This document shows, piece after piece, positions 15,944 to 25,712 of a stretch of DNA of 51,004 nucleotides; position 1 is the stretch's first letter; each line of letters begins with the position of its first letter. The notes below the pieces were generated by a model that made no database searches, was not told the origin of the DNA, and saw only the letters and a list, made by a program, of their open reading frames with translations. Both the position numbers and the translations under genes were made by a program. Source of the stretch: Micromonospora lupini str. Lupac 08 (GTDB taxonomy: Bacteria; Actinomycetota; Actinomycetes; Mycobacteriales; Micromonosporaceae); NCBI RefSeq assembly GCF_000297395.2, contig NZ_HF570108.1:275170-326173 (forward strand), read 5' to 3'.

Positions 15944-16002
15944 CCGGCCGGCTCACTCCGTGCGCCGGACCCGCCGCATCCCGAAGGCCGTCACCACGAC
16001 TT

Positions 16003-16018
16003 TCGAACACATGTACGA
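16003..16018. promoter_or_regulatory. SOS-box-like site (TCGAACACATGTACGA)
   Basis: TCGAAC-N4-GTACGA, one mismatch to TCGAAC-N4-GTTCGA. It overlaps the -10 box TACGAT (16014-16019) of the FAD oxidoreductase, the place expected for a repressor. It differs at a single base from the site at 292-307. Confidence 0.5.
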
Positions 16019-16019
16019 T
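16014..16019 (+). promoter_or_regulatory. Leaderless -10 box of the FAD oxidoreductase
   Basis: TACGAT, 7 nt before the ATG at 16027, overlapped by the SOS-box-like sequence. Confidence 0.4.
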
Positions 16020-16026
16020 AGCCGGC

Positions 16027-17385
16027 ATGGCGGCAGCAGCGAGTTCCCTCGGCCGGTCCGGAGCCCTTGAGATCACCAGGCGGCTGACGGCGATCTGCGG
16101 TCCGCCGTTCGCCCGACTCGCCGGCCCGGCCGACGAGGTGGCCGGCCGCCCGGCCCGCTGGGTGGCGGTGCCCGGTGGCCCGCACGCCGCGGCCGAGGTG
16201 CTGCGGCTGGCCGCCGCGCACGACCTGGCGGTGGTTCCCCGGGGCGCCGGCACGAAGATCGACTGGGGTGCCACCCCGACGCAGGTCGACATCATGCTCG
16301 ACACCGGCCGGCTGGCGGGCATCGGCCACGAGCCGGTCGGAGCGCCGGTGGCCGAGGTGGGAGCGGGCACCCCGCTGCGGGCGGTGCAGGCCACTCTGGA
16401 GCGCACCGGGCAGCGGCTCGCGATGGACGCCCCGTCGCCGGGCGCGACGCTGGGCGGGGTGCTCGCCGCCGGGGAGGCCGGGCCGCTCCGGCACCGCCAC
16501 GGCAGCCCGTGCGACCAGCTCCTCGGCGTTCGCTACCTCGCCGCCGACGGTGAGCTGGTCAGCGCCGGTGGTGGCGCGCCCGGGCTCGACCTGGCCCGGC
16601 TGCTCTGCGGCTCGCAGGGCGCCCTCGGCGTGCTGGTCTCGGCGAGCCTGCGGGTGCAACCGGTGCCGGCCAGCCGGCTCTGGGTGTCCCGTCCGGTGTG
16701 GACGCCACTGGAGGTCCACGACCTGGTCCGGGCGATTCTCGCCGCCCGACTGGAGCCGGCGGCCATCGAGCTGGACCTGCCCGGCGGGCTGCCCCGGCCG
16801 CGCACGGCCTATCCGCCGGGCCACCCGGCCGCCACCGCCCGCGAGCGCCACCCGTCGATGTCCGGCCGGTCCGGCGCCCCGTCCCGAGCGGGCAGCCTGG
16901 TCGTGCTGCTGGAGGGCGGTCCGGCCGAGGTCACCGAGCGCGCCGAGCGGCTGGTCGGCCTGCTGCACGGCGAGGCGACCGTCGCCCACTCCGCCCCGCC
17001 GTGGTGGCGGCGTTACCCGTTCGCGCCCGGCGACACGGCGCTGCGCCTGGAGGTGCCGATCAGCGACCTGCACGCCGCCGTCTACGCCCTGCGCGACGCG
17101 GCAGGCGCTCCCGTGCCGGTGCGCGGCTCGGCCGGGCTCGGCGTCGTGCACGCCGCCCTGCCCGGCGCGGTGGCGCCCGACCGGGTGGCGTCCATCCTGG
17201 CCGCCGTCCGCGGCGTGCTGCTGGCCCGGCAGGGTCGCTGCGTGGTCGTCTCCGCTCCCCCTGCGGTGCGTCAGGCCGTCGACCTCTGGGGCGAGCTGGC
17301 CGGCCTGGCCCGGCTCCAGGCCGCCAAGGAACACCTCGACCCGGAGCACCGCCTCGCCCCCGGCCGCCTCCCCGGTGGCCTGTGA
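16027..17385 (+). CDS. FAD-binding oxidoreductase, GlcE-like
   Basis: 452-residue flavoprotein of the VAO/PCMH fold. The FAD-binding half shows VPRGAGTKIDWG (pyrophosphate loop), VEVGAGTPLRAVQATLE and APSPGATLGGVLAAGEAG, then LLGVRYLAADGELVSAGG, as in glycolate oxidase subunit GlcE. The C-terminal FAD-oxidase cap is weaker. There is no partner GlcD or GlcF nearby, so the electron acceptor and substrate are unknown. The frame is open far upstream on the antisense of the oligopeptidase, but the ATG at 16027 follows a -10 box by 7 nt. The SOS-like site over the promoter suggests control by LexA, which would be an unexpected role for this family. Confidence 0.8.
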   Translation: MAAAASSLGRSGALEITRRLTAICGPPFARLAGPADEVAGRPARWVAVPGGPHAAAEVLRLAAAHDLAVVPRGAGTKIDWGATPTQVDIMLDTGRLAGIGHEPVGAPVAEVGAGTPLRAVQATLERTGQRLAMDAPSPGATLGGVLAAGEAGPLRHRHGSPCDQLLGVRYLAADGELVSAGGGAPGLDLARLLCGSQGALGVLVSASLRVQPVPASRLWVSRPVWTPLEVHDLVRAILAARLEPAAIELDLPGGLPRPRTAYPPGHPAATARERHPSMSGRSGAPSRAGSLVVLLEGGPAEVTERAERLVGLLHGEATVAHSAPPWWRRYPFAPGDTALRLEVPISDLHAAVYALRDAAGAPVPVRGSAGLGVVHAALPGAVAPDRVASILAAVRGVLLARQGRCVVVSAPPAVRQAVDLWGELAGLARLQAAKEHLDPEHRLAPGRLPGGL

Positions 17386-17471
17386 CCCGGCGGCCCGTGC
17401 TGCGGCGGCCCGTGACCCGGCGGCCCGTGACCTGGTGGCCCGCGACTTGGTGGCCCGTTGTGCGGCGGCCT
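17382..17471 (+). repeat. 15-bp tandem repeat starting at the stop codon of the FAD oxidoreductase
   Basis: Six units of a 15-bp sequence (GTGACCCGGCGGCCC and variants) fill the gap up to the phosphatase stop. The first unit contains the TGA stop codon of the oxidoreductase. Confidence 0.8.
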
Positions 17472-17505
17472 GGCCCGGGCTCAGCCGCTGGGGTCGCGTC
17501 GGCGG

Positions 17506-19575
17506 TCAGACCGCGTCGTTGCGGAGCACCAGCACGGCGATGTCGTCCCGGGGCGGCTCGACCGAGAAGTTGATCGCGGCTGCGCGCAGTCGGGCGGCGA
17601 CCACGTCCGCCGAGTAGCCGGCCAGCGGCGCTGCCGCGTCCCGCAGCCGGTCGGTGCCGAACAGCTCCCGGCCGCGCCGCCGCTCGGTGACGCCATCGGT
17701 GTAGAAGATCAGCGAGTCACCCGGCGCGAGCGTGATCTCCGCAGTCGGGGAGGTGATCGTGTCGAGCAGGCCCAGCGCCGTGCCCCCGGTGCCCACGAAG
17801 CGGGCGCCGCCTCCACCGGCCAGCAGCACCGGCCGGTCGTGCCCCGCCAGGTGCAGGGAGACGTCCAGGTGGTCGCCGTCGCCCGGGCCGACCGCCGCCA
17901 GGGCCAGCGTGCAGTACCGGCCGCCACCCCGCTCGACGAGCGTCTCGTTGAGTCGGGCCAGCGCCTCCGGCAGCGGCTTGCCGTCGCCGACCAGCACCCG
18001 GATCACGTCGCGGACCAGCCCGGTCACCGCCGCCGCCTGGACGCCCTTGCCCGAGACGTCCCCGATGACCACGAGCCAGCGCCCGTCGGGCAGCGGCACC
18101 ACGTCGTAGAAGTCGCCACCCACCTCGGCGTCGTCTCCGGTCGGCACGTACTCGGCGGCGAAGCCGATGCCGTCCACCACGGGCAGCACGGGCGGCAGCA
18201 GGGACTGCTGGAGCGTCTGCGCGACCCGTCGACGCTCGGCGTGGATGCGAGCGTTCTCGATCGCCAGCGCGGCCCGCCGGGCCACGTCCTCCAGCACCGC
18301 CACCTCGTCCGGGTCGTGCCGGTGCCGTTGGTGCCGGCCCACCGCCAGGGTGCCGAGCCGCTGGCCGCGGGCGATCAGCGGGACCGCGAAGCCCTCCATC
18401 GGCCCGCCGAGCGGGATCTGCGCCGCGCTGCGGGACGCCTCGCGCAACCGGGCCTGGATCGAGTCCGGGCCGGTCTCCGCCAGCACCTTGTGCAGTTGCG
18501 GCAGCATCGACTCGTCGGCGTGGCTGGCCGCCGCCAGCCGCAGCCGGCCCCACTCGTCGGTGGTGTGCACCGCGCACCACTGGCCGAGGCGGGGCACCAC
18601 CAACTGCGGGATCAGCGCCATGGTCAGCTCGACGTCCAGCGACTGGGCCAGCAACTCGCTCGCCTCGGCCAGGAACGTCAGCCACGCCTGCCGGCGTACG
18701 TCCGCCCGGCGCAGCCGGTCGTTCTCCAGGTGCAGCGACAGGCGCTCGGCGGTGAGCACCGCAAGCGGCCGGGCGTACGCCGACGGCGCGGCGTCCAGCT
18801 CCAGCTCCCCGGCGTACGGGCGGTGCACGGTCAACGGCACGCGCAGCAGCTCGCTGTCGGGGCGGGGCTGCCGGCCGAAACGGGCCAGCAACTGTCGGCC
18901 CTGACCGTCGCCCCGGTCCAGACGGATCGCGCCGCCGGCCGCGCCGACCATCTCGGCGACCCGGCTGAGCAGGCTGGTGGCGAAGTCGGGCAGCGGGTCG
19001 TCCGCGTACACGTCGGGGGCGGTCTGCATGAGTTCGCTCATCGCGCCGGCGCTCGGCGCCGAGCTGTCGACGGACCCGGGGTTGCCCGACATCGACGTGC
19101 CGCCGGCGCTGGACCCGGCCGCCGGTTCGGCCCCGGGTCGGTCCAGCCGGAACCAGACGCCCTTGCCCGTCGGCAGGTACGTGGTGCCCCAGCGGCTGGC
19201 GAAGTGGTCGACGAGCAGCAGCCCGCGACCCCGCTCGGAGACCTCGTTGATCTCGGTCGCGTCGTTGCGGGTGCCGACGGTCAACTCGTCGTTGCCCGAG
19301 CTGGGCGCGAAGTCGGAGACGGTCACGGAGAGCCCGACACCGTCCGCGACGACCTCGATGTCCAGTTCGGTGCCGGCGTGCTCCACCGCGTTGGTGGTCA
19401 GCTCGGTGGTGAGCAGCAGCGCCTCGTTGACCAGGTCGTCCAGGTGCGCCTCGGCGAGGACGGAGCGGACGACCGCGCGGGCGGCGGCGGGCGTACGGCG
19501 GTCGGCGGGCAGGCGCACACGCCGGGCGGCCCCGCTCCCGGCCCCGGCCGTCGCGGCCCCCGCCTCGGCTGACAT
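17506..19575 (-). CDS. SpoIIE-type phosphatase with N-terminal ATPase and GAF domains
   Basis: Cytosolic 689-residue signalling protein with three modules: an RsbW-like GHKL ATPase at about 20-140 (N-box ELTTNAVEHAG, lid SERGRGLLLV; the G1 box reads DFAPS and is degenerate), a GAF domain at about 190-430, and a PP2C/SpoIIE phosphatase at about 465-688 (QQSLLPPVLP, GGDFYDV, GDVSGKG, FYTDGV, RDDIAV). Family members act on anti-sigma antagonists and can both phosphorylate and dephosphorylate them. The ATG at 19575 has GGAGG 8 nt upstream, although the frame is open much further. It is divergent from the hybrid kinase at 19850, and the two probably share a pathway. Confidence 0.88.
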   Translation of the reverse strand: MSAEAGAATAGAGSGAARRVRLPADRRTPAAARAVVRSVLAEAHLDDLVNEALLLTTELTTNAVEHAGTELDIEVVADGVGLSVTVSDFAPSSGNDELTVGTRNDATEINEVSERGRGLLLVDHFASRWGTTYLPTGKGVWFRLDRPGAEPAAGSSAGGTSMSGNPGSVDSSAPSAGAMSELMQTAPDVYADDPLPDFATSLLSRVAEMVGAAGGAIRLDRGDGQGRQLLARFGRQPRPDSELLRVPLTVHRPYAGELELDAAPSAYARPLAVLTAERLSLHLENDRLRRADVRRQAWLTFLAEASELLAQSLDVELTMALIPQLVVPRLGQWCAVHTTDEWGRLRLAAASHADESMLPQLHKVLAETGPDSIQARLREASRSAAQIPLGGPMEGFAVPLIARGQRLGTLAVGRHQRHRHDPDEVAVLEDVARRAALAIENARIHAERRRVAQTLQQSLLPPVLPVVDGIGFAAEYVPTGDDAEVGGDFYDVVPLPDGRWLVVIGDVSGKGVQAAAVTGLVRDVIRVLVGDGKPLPEALARLNETLVERGGGRYCTLALAAVGPGDGDHLDVSLHLAGHDRPVLLAGGGGARFVGTGGTALGLLDTITSPTAEITLAPGDSLIFYTDGVTERRRGRELFGTDRLRDAAAPLAGYSADVVAARLRAAAINFSVEPPRDDIAVLVLRNDAV

Positions 19576-19849
19576 CCCCGTATCCTCCACCGTTCCCCCG
19601 CCGGGTGCCAAGCCGATGCACGATCGGCGGGCCGGGCGCCGGCAGGCGGGTGGCGGCGGCCACGAGATTCCCCGGTGATCAGCGCCACTCGGCGAGGTCT
19701 GTGCCGGGTTGGGTGTCGCCGGGGGGATCGTGGAGGCCGCCAGGGTCGGCCGGCGGGTCGCGCACCCTGGCACTACGGCGCGCGCGGGCACAATATGGGG
19801 TGCCGGTGTGTCCGTACGGGCACGGCGCCCCCGAGTTGAGCGAGGAATG
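19576..19849. other. Divergent intergenic region, phosphatase / hybrid kinase
   Basis: 274 bp that must hold both promoters. A GGAGG ribosome site precedes each gene: at 19584-19588 on the minus strand and, as GAGGA, at 19842-19846 on the plus strand. I see no convincing palindrome or -35/-10 pair. Confidence 0.5.
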
Positions 19850-22800
19850 ATGACCACGGCGAAGCAGTCGGTCGCGGATCCGTCCGCGCCCGACCACGAG
19901 GCGCTCCTCAGTGAGTTGACCGAGGCGCTGCGACGGATCGGTCGCGGCGACCTGAAGGTTCGACTTCCCCGCCGTGCCGGCGCTGTCGGTGAGGTGGCGG
20001 ACGCCTTCAACGAGATGGTCTCGCTCCAGGAGCGGCAGCACCTCGACCTGCGGCGGATCAGCCGGATCGTCGGTCGGGACGGCCGGCTCACCGAGCGTCT
20101 CGACGACGAGGGGCTGGACGGCTCCTGGGCGGAGGGGCAGCGGGCGATCAACTCGCTCATCGACGACCTGGGCCGGCCCACCACGGAGATCGCCCGGGTC
20201 ATCGTGGCGGTCGCCGACGGCGACCTGTCCCAGCACATGGCGCTGGAGATCGACGGTCGGCCGCTGCGCGGTGAGTACCTGCGCATCGGGCGCACCGTGA
20301 ACACGATGGTCGACCAGCTGTCGTCGTTCTCCAACGAGGTGACCCGGGTGGCCCGCGAGGTGGGCACCGAGGGCAAGCTGGGCGGCCAGGCCGACGTCCG
20401 GGGCGTCGCCGGCACCTGGAAGGACCTCACCGACTCGGTGAACACCATGGCGTCGAACCTGACCGGCCAGGTGCGGTCGATCTCGCAGGTGGCGACGGCG
20501 GTGGCCAAGGGCGACCTGTCGCAGAAGATCACGGTCGGCGCGCGCGGTGAGGTCGCCGAGTTGGCCGCGACGATGAACTACCTCACCGACACGCTGCGGC
20601 TCTTCGCCGAGCAGGTGACCCGGGTGGCCCGCGAGGTGGGCACCGAGGGCAAGCTCGGCGGCCAGGCCGAGGTGCCGAACGTGGCAGGCACCTGGAAGGA
20701 CCTGACCGACAGCGTCAACTCGATGGCGTCGAACCTGACGGCCCAGGTCCGCAACATCGCCCAGGTCTCCACCGCGGTCGCGCGCGGTGACCTCTCGCAG
20801 AAGATCACCGTGGCGGCGCAGGGCGAGATCCTGGAGCTGAAGGACACCGTCAACACGATGGTGGACCAGTTGTCGTCGTTCGCCGACGAGGTGACGCGGG
20901 TGGCCCGTGAGGTGGGCATCGAGGGCAAGTTGGGCGGTCAGGCGCAGGTACGCGGGGTCTCCGGCACCTGGCGGGACCTCACCGAGAACGTCAACCAGTT
21001 GGCCGGCAACCTGACCAGCCAGGTCCGCAACATCTCCCAGGTCTCCACGGCGGTGGCGAAGGGCGACCTGTCGCAGAAGATCACGGTGGATGCGCGGGGC
21101 GAGATCCTGGAGCTGAAGTCGACTGTCAACACGATGGTGGACCAGCTCTCGTCGTTTGCCGACGAGGTGACCCGGGTGGCCCGCGAGGTGGGCACCGAGG
21201 GCAAGCTGGGCGGTCAGGCGCAGGTCAAGGGCGTCTCCGGTACGTGGCGGGACCTGACCGACAACGTGAACTCGATGGCGTCCAACCTGACCAGCCAGGT
21301 CCGCAACATCGCCTCGGTGACCACCGCCGTGGCGAAGGGCGACCTGAGCCAGAAGATCACCGTCGACGCGCAGGGCGAGATCCTGGAGTTGAAGTCGACT
21401 GTCAACACGATGGTGGACCAGCTCTCGTCGTTTGCCGACGAGGTGACCCGGGTGGCCCGCGAGGTCGGTATCGAGGGCAAGCTCGGGGGTCAGGCGCAGG
21501 TCAAGGGCGTCTCCGGCACCTGGCGGGACCTCACCGAGAACGTCAACCAGCTCGCCTCGACGCTCACCACCCAGTTGCGGGCCATCGCGCAGGTGTCCAC
21601 GTCGGTGACCCGCGGTGACCTGACCCAGCGGATCGCGGTCAAGGCGCAGGGCGAGGTCGCCGAGCTGAAGGACAACATCAACCAGATGATCGTCACCCTG
21701 CGGGAGACGACCAAGAAGAACGCCGAGCAGGGCTGGCTGGACTCCAACCTGGCCCGCATCGGTGGCCTGTTGCAGGGCCAGCGGGACCTGGGCGAGGTCT
21801 GCCGCATGATCATGACGGAGGTGACCCCGCTCGTCGACGCCCAGCTCGGCGCCTTCTTCCTGGCCGACGACGCCGACGGCAGCATGCGGCTGCGGTTGAC
21901 CTCGTCGTACGGGTACGTGGCGCGCGGGCACGACGTCACCTTCGGACCGGGTGAGGGGTTGGTCGGGCAGACCGCCCTCTCGCGCCGGACGATCCGGGTC
22001 AGCGCCTCCCCGAACAGCCGTCTCACGCTGCGCTCCGGCCTGGCCGAGACACCCCCGTCCGACCTGGTGGTGCTCCCCGTGCTGTTCGAGGGGGAGTTGC
22101 TCGGGGTGATCGAGTTCGCAAGCGTGGCCGCCTTCTCCGAGCTGCACCTGTCGTTCCTGGAGCGGCTGGTGCTCACCATCGGTATCGCGGTCAACACCAT
22201 CCAGGCCAACAGGCGTACGGAGGAGCTGCTGGCCCAGTCGCAGCGACTCGCGCACGAGTTGCAGGAGCAGTCGGCGGAGTTGCAGCGCACCAACGCCGAG
22301 CTGGAGGAGAAGGCCACCCTGCTCTCCGAGCAGAAGGGCAACATCGAGACCAAGAACCGGGAGATCGAGCTGGCCCGGCTCGGCCTGGAGGAGAAGGCGC
22401 AGCAGCTCACGCGGGCCTCGGCGTACAAGTCCGAGTTCCTGGCCAACATGAGCCACGAGCTGCGTACGCCGCTGAACTCGCTGCTGTTGCTGGCCCGGCT
22501 GCTGGCGGAGAACTCGGAGCAGAACCTCAACCCGAAGCAGATCGAGTTCGCGCGAACCATCCACAGTGCCGGCTCGGACCTGCTCTCGCTCATCGACGAC
22601 ATCCTGGACCTGTCCAAGATCGAGGCCGGCCGGATGGATGTCGAGCCGACCGAGATCCGGTTCACGGAGATCCGCGGCTACGTCGAGCAGGCCTTCGCCC
22701 CGCAGGCCGAGGAGAAGAACCTCGACTTCCAGGTACGCGTGAGCAAGGATCTGCCGCCGGCGTTGGTCACCGACGCGCAGCGGTTGCAGCAGATCCTGCG

Positions 22801-23665
22801 CAACCTGCTCTCCAACGCGGTGAAGTTCACCGACAACGGCGCGGTGACGTTGCGGATCGCCCCGGCGGCGGAGAACGCGGTGTTCGACGTGCCGGCGCTC
22901 ACCAACGCCCAGCAGGTGATCGCGTTCACGGTGATCGACACCGGCATCGGCATCTCCGACGACAAGTTGTCGATCATCTTCGAGGCGTTCCAGCAGGCGG
23001 ACGGCACGACCAGCCGCCGCTACGGCGGCACCGGCCTGGGGCTGTCGATCAGCCGCGATCTGGCCCGCCTGATCGGGGGCACCATCACGGTGTCGTCGGC
23101 GCCCGGGCAGGGTTCGACGTTCACGTTGTTCGTGCCGCAGGTGCTGGCGCCGGACGCGGTGGTCGCGCCCCAGTCGCCGTCGCCGCAGCGTGCCGGCCTG
23201 CCGTCGTCGCTGCTGATGCCGCCGCTGGAGCTGCTGCCGGCGCGGCCGGAGGCGCCGGTCACCCGTCAGTTGGACGGCGCCACCGTGCTGATCGTGGACG
23301 ACGACGTCCGCAACGTCTTCGCTCTGACCAGCGCGTTGGAGCTGCACGGCATGACCGTGCTGTACTCGGACAACGGGGCGGACGGCGTCCGCCTGCTGGC
23401 CGAGCACCCGGAGGTGGACATCGTGCTGATGGACGCCATGATGCCGGACCAGGACGGATACGAGACGACCCGCCAGATCCGCCGTAACCACCGGTTCGCC
23501 GACCTTCCGGTCGTCTTCCTGACCGCGAAGGCGATGCCGGGTGACCGCGAGTCCGCGCTCGCGGCCGGGGGAAGCGACTACATCACCAAGCCGGTCGACC
23601 TGGACGACCTGATCGAGCTGATGTCGTCCTGGATCAGCGGCGGCCGGACCGAGGAGACTTCGTGA
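19850..23665 (+). CDS. Soluble poly-HAMP hybrid histidine kinase (Nik1-like)
   Basis: 1271-residue hybrid kinase with no transmembrane segment. Residues 20-620 hold about six HAMP-like repeats of 92 aa, each with GDLSQKITV and [19 protein letters not shown] motifs, the arrangement known from fungal group III Nik1/Os-1 osmosensing kinases. A GAF domain follows (about 640-800), then a coiled coil, a HisKA/HATPase core (His869 in [10 protein letters not shown]-box [33 protein letters not shown]) and a C-terminal receiver (Asp1195 in [12 protein letters not shown]). The ATG at 19850 was chosen for GAGGA spacing; the ATG at 19847 is possible. It is coupled to the response regulator at 23662. Confidence 0.9.
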   Translation: MTTAKQSVADPSAPDHEALLSELTEALRRIGRGDLKVRLPRRAGAVGEVADAFNEMVSLQERQHLDLRRISRIVGRDGRLTERLDDEGLDGSWAEGQRAINSLIDDLGRPTTEIARVIVAVADGDLSQHMALEIDGRPLRGEYLRIGRTVNTMVDQLSSFSNEVTRVAREVGTEGKLGGQADVRGVAGTWKDLTDSVNTMASNLTGQVRSISQVATAVAKGDLSQKITVGARGEVAELAATMNYLTDTLRLFAEQVTRVAREVGTEGKLGGQAEVPNVAGTWKDLTDSVNSMASNLTAQVRNIAQVSTAVARGDLSQKITVAAQGEILELKDTVNTMVDQLSSFADEVTRVAREVGIEGKLGGQAQVRGVSGTWRDLTENVNQLAGNLTSQVRNISQVSTAVAKGDLSQKITVDARGEILELKSTVNTMVDQLSSFADEVTRVAREVGTEGKLGGQAQVKGVSGTWRDLTDNVNSMASNLTSQVRNIASVTTAVAKGDLSQKITVDAQGEILELKSTVNTMVDQLSSFADEVTRVAREVGIEGKLGGQAQVKGVSGTWRDLTENVNQLASTLTTQLRAIAQVSTSVTRGDLTQRIAVKAQGEVAELKDNINQMIVTLRETTKKNAEQGWLDSNLARIGGLLQGQRDLGEVCRMIMTEVTPLVDAQLGAFFLADDADGSMRLRLTSSYGYVARGHDVTFGPGEGLVGQTALSRRTIRVSASPNSRLTLRSGLAETPPSDLVVLPVLFEGELLGVIEFASVAAFSELHLSFLERLVLTIGIAVNTIQANRRTEELLAQSQRLAHELQEQSAELQRTNAELEEKATLLSEQKGNIETKNREIELARLGLEEKAQQLTRASAYKSEFLANMSHELRTPLNSLLLLARLLAENSEQNLNPKQIEFARTIHSAGSDLLSLIDDILDLSKIEAGRMDVEPTEIRFTEIRGYVEQAFAPQAEEKNLDFQVRVSKDLPPALVTDAQRLQQILRNLLSNAVKFTDNGAVTLRIAPAAENAVFDVPALTNAQQVIAFTVIDTGIGISDDKLSIIFEAFQQADGTTSRRYGGTGLGLSISRDLARLIGGTITVSSAPGQGSTFTLFVPQVLAPDAVVAPQSPSPQRAGLPSSLLMPPLELLPARPEAPVTRQLDGATVLIVDDDVRNVFALTSALELHGMTVLYSDNGADGVRLLAEHPEVDIVLMDAMMPDQDGYETTRQIRRNHRFADLPVVFLTAKAMPGDRESALAAGGSDYITKPVDLDDLIELMSSWISGGRTEETS
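21115..21189 (+). repeat. 75-bp exact repeat, copy 1, within the HAMP array
   Basis: Identical in all 75 bases to 21391-21465, exactly 276 bp (one 92-aa HAMP unit) downstream. The other units of the array differ at many third positions. Confidence 0.9.
21391..21465 (+). repeat. 75-bp exact repeat, copy 2, within the HAMP array
   Basis: Second copy of the 75-bp identity. It encodes the stretch from [11 protein letters not shown] to VAREV. Confidence 0.9.
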
Positions 23666-24216
23666 CCCAGATGGCCAAGGCGCTGCTCGTGGACGATCGC
23701 CGGGAGAATCTGATGGCCCTGGAGGCGATCCTCCAGGGTCTGCCGGTTCAGTCGGTGGCCGTGGAGAGCGGCGAGGCGGCGCTCAAGCAGCTGCTTGTGG
23801 ACGACTTCGCGGTGATCCTGCTGGACGCGCAGATGCCGGACATGGACGGCTTCGAGACGGCCAGCCACATCAAGCGCCGGGAGCGGACCCGGCACGTGCC
23901 GATCATCTTCCTCACCGCCGCCGACCGGGACGCCCAGCTCGCGCTCCGGGGTTACCAGGTGGGTGCGGTGGACTACCTGACCAAGCCGTTCGACCCGTGG
24001 GTGCTGCGGGCCAAGGTGTCGGTCTTCGTCGAGCTGTGGGTGAAGACCCGGCAGTTGGCCGCCCAGTCGGATCTGGTTCGGGAGCGCGACACGCAGTGGC
24101 GGCGGCTTACCGACGCGGTCGACGAGGCGACGACCCTGCTCCGCTCCGACGACCAGGGGTCGCGGGACCGTGCGGTGGAGCTGCTCGAGCAGGCCCGCTG
24201 GGGCAGCTCCGCCTGA
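23662..24216 (+). CDS. Response regulator, receiver with C-terminal helix
   Basis: 184-residue cytosolic protein: one receiver domain at 5-125 (Asp11/Asp12, phospho-acceptor Asp55 in VILLDAQMPDMDG, Thr in FLTAAD, Lys in DYLTKPFDP), then about 55 residues of charged helix without a DNA-binding or enzymatic domain. Such a single-domain regulator usually relays phosphate or acts by protein contact. The GTG overlaps the hybrid kinase stop (GTGA), so the two are made together. The likely phosphodonor is the hybrid kinase, and the divergent phosphatase is a candidate output. Confidence 0.9.
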   Translation: MTQMAKALLVDDRRENLMALEAILQGLPVQSVAVESGEAALKQLLVDDFAVILLDAQMPDMDGFETASHIKRRERTRHVPIIFLTAADRDAQLALRGYQVGAVDYLTKPFDPWVLRAKVSVFVELWVKTRQLAAQSDLVRERDTQWRRLTDAVDEATTLLRSDDQGSRDRAVELLEQARWGSSA

Positions 24217-24231
24217 CCGGACCGGTCAGGC
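24211..24231. terminator. Bidirectional hairpin between convergent genes
   Basis: Perfect 10-bp arms GCCTGACCGG / CCGGTCAGGC around one base. The arms contain the stop codons of both the response regulator and the GbsR-like gene, so it may end transcription from both sides. Confidence 0.55.
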
Positions 24232-24723
24232 GTCGCCGGGGCGCAGGTGGCCGGTCTGGGCCCGGCGGATCCGCCAGCGCTCACCGAGCGAGTCGATTTC
24301 CTCCTGCACGAAGATGAAGAAGTCGCGCATCTCGGCCACCCGTTCGCCGGCCGGGGTCTCCGGACCGTTCAGGGCGACCACACCGCCCTCGGCCGCGTCG
24401 ATGAACGTCTTGTAGATCGCGGTCTTGGTGATGGTCCCCTCGTACCAGGGGTTGTCCGGCATCCGGTAGCGATCGCGGCGGGACCGGGGGACCGGCTCGC
24501 GGATCAGCATGCCGAACTGGGTCAGGTAGCGGACCGCGCCGCTGACCGCCGCCGCGCTGACCCCGAGCCGCTCGCCGATCTCGGCGGCCGTCAGCGGGTC
24601 GTCGGCGCTCATCACGGTGAACAACACCCGGGCGGCCATCCGGGGGAAACCGACCTCGGCAAAGGTCAGGGCCATCCGTTCGACGAAGAGGTGCACCGGG
24701 TCGTGGCCGTCGCCGGTTGCCAT
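24226..24723 (-). CDS. GbsR/MarR-family transcriptional regulator
   Basis: 165-residue winged-helix regulator of the GbsR-like branch (FVERMALTFAEVGFPRMAAR start, then LTAAEIGERLGVSAAAVSGA recognition helix and a wing PRSRRDRYRM). The C-terminal helices probably dimerise. The ATG at 24723 has GGGAGGGGA 7 nt upstream. It is divergent from the ABC exporter at 24816, and a 16-bp palindrome over that promoter (24780-24795) is the likely operator, so the protein probably represses the exporter. Confidence 0.88.
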   Translation of the reverse strand: MATGDGHDPVHLFVERMALTFAEVGFPRMAARVLFTVMSADDPLTAAEIGERLGVSAAAVSGAVRYLTQFGMLIREPVPRSRRDRYRMPDNPWYEGTITKTAIYKTFIDAAEGGVVALNGPETPAGERVAEMRDFFIFVQEEIDSLGERWRIRRAQTGHLRPGDA

Positions 24724-24779
24724 GGTGGTCCCCTCCCGCGTGTCGGTGTGAGCCTCGATGCTGCCCAGATCTCACTGTC

Positions 24780-24795
24780 TTCACAACTTTGTGAA
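24780..24795. promoter_or_regulatory. Operator-like palindrome over the exporter promoter
   Basis: TTCACAA-CT-TTGTGAA, perfect 7-bp arms. If transcription begins at the ATG at 24816, the site covers the -35 region. Confidence 0.65.
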
Positions 24796-24802
24796 ACGAG
24801 TG

Positions 24803-24808
24803 TAGCTT
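24803..24808 (+). promoter_or_regulatory. Leaderless -10 box of the ABC exporter
   Basis: TAGCTT, 7 nt before the ATG at 24816. Confidence 0.45.
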
Positions 24809-24815
24809 CCGAGAT

Positions 24816-25712
24816 ATGGAAACTCCGATTGCGGTGTCCGGCCTGGTCAAGACCTTCGGCCGGACCCGGGCACTGGACGGCCTGGACCTGACCGTCCGCG
24901 CCGGCGAGGTGCACGGCTTCCTCGGCCCGAACGGCGCCGGCAAGTCGACGACGATCCGGGCGCTGCTCGGCCTGCTGCGGACGGACGCGGGGGACGTCCG
25001 CCTGCTCGGCGGTGACCCGTGGCACGACGCGGTCGCCCTGCACCGCCGGCTGGCGTACGTGCCGGGCGACGTCACGCTCTGGCCCAACCTCTCCGGCGGC
25101 GAGGTCATCGACCTGCTCGGCCGGATGCGCGGCGGCCTCGACCCGGCCCGCCGAGCCGAGCTGCTCGACTCCTTCGAGCTGGACCCCCGTAAGAAGGGTC
25201 GGGCGTACTCCAAGGGCAACAGGCAGAAGGTCGGCCTGGTGGCCGCCCTCGCGTCGGACGTCGAACTGCTCATCCTGGACGAGCCGACCTCCGGCCTGGA
25301 CCCGCTGATGGAGGAGGTGTTCCAGCACTGGGTGCGCCGGGCCAAGGACGATGGCCGCACCGTGCTGCTCTCCAGCCACATCCTGGCCGAGGTGGAGGCG
25401 CTCTGTGACCGGGTGACGATCATCCGCAACGGGCGGGACGTGGAGACCGGCACCCTGAGCGAGCTGCGGCATCTGCGCCGCACCTCGATCGAGGCCGAGC
25501 TGACCGGCCCGGCGGACGGGCTGGGGCAGCTCACCGGCGTACACGACCTGCGGGTGGACGGGCAGCGGGTGCGCTTCGACGTGGAGGACGTCGCGCTGGA
25601 CGTCGCGCTTCGTCGGCTCACCGAGATCGGCGTACGGAGCCTGGTCAGCCAGCCTCCGACGCTTGAGGAGCTGTTCCTGCGGCACTACCAGGCCGAGCAG
25701 GTGCGGTCATGA
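24816..25712 (+). CDS. ABC-2 type transporter ATP-binding protein
   Basis: 298-residue ATPase: Walker [11 protein letters not shown] (about 38-47), Q-loop region [20 protein letters not shown], signature-like [15 protein letters not shown], Walker [14 protein letters not shown] and the H-loop SSHIL. The long C-terminal extension is typical of BcrA/tetronasin-type drug exporters. Its canonical LSGGQ signature is replaced by SKGNRQK, which is normal in this branch. It is first gene of a two-gene operon; its stop overlaps the permease ATG (ATGA). Confidence 0.92.
   Translation: METPIAVSGLVKTFGRTRALDGLDLTVRAGEVHGFLGPNGAGKSTTIRALLGLLRTDAGDVRLLGGDPWHDAVALHRRLAYVPGDVTLWPNLSGGEVIDLLGRMRGGLDPARRAELLDSFELDPRKKGRAYSKGNRQKVGLVAALASDVELLILDEPTSGLDPLMEEVFQHWVRRAKDDGRTVLLSSHILAEVEALCDRVTIIRNGRDVETGTLSELRHLRRTSIEAELTGPADGLGQLTGVHDLRVDGQRVRFDVEDVALDVALRRLTEIGVRSLVSQPPTLEELFLRHYQAEQVRS

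Noticed and set aside
17458..19572. Open frame of about 700 codons antisense to the SpoIIE-type phosphatase
   Set aside because: Shadow of the phosphatase codons; no domain recognisable.
19679..23491. Open frame of about 1270 codons antisense to the hybrid kinase
   Set aside because: His/Gln/Arg/Val-rich composition typical of the antisense of GC-rich genes. The kinase on the other strand has all expected motifs.
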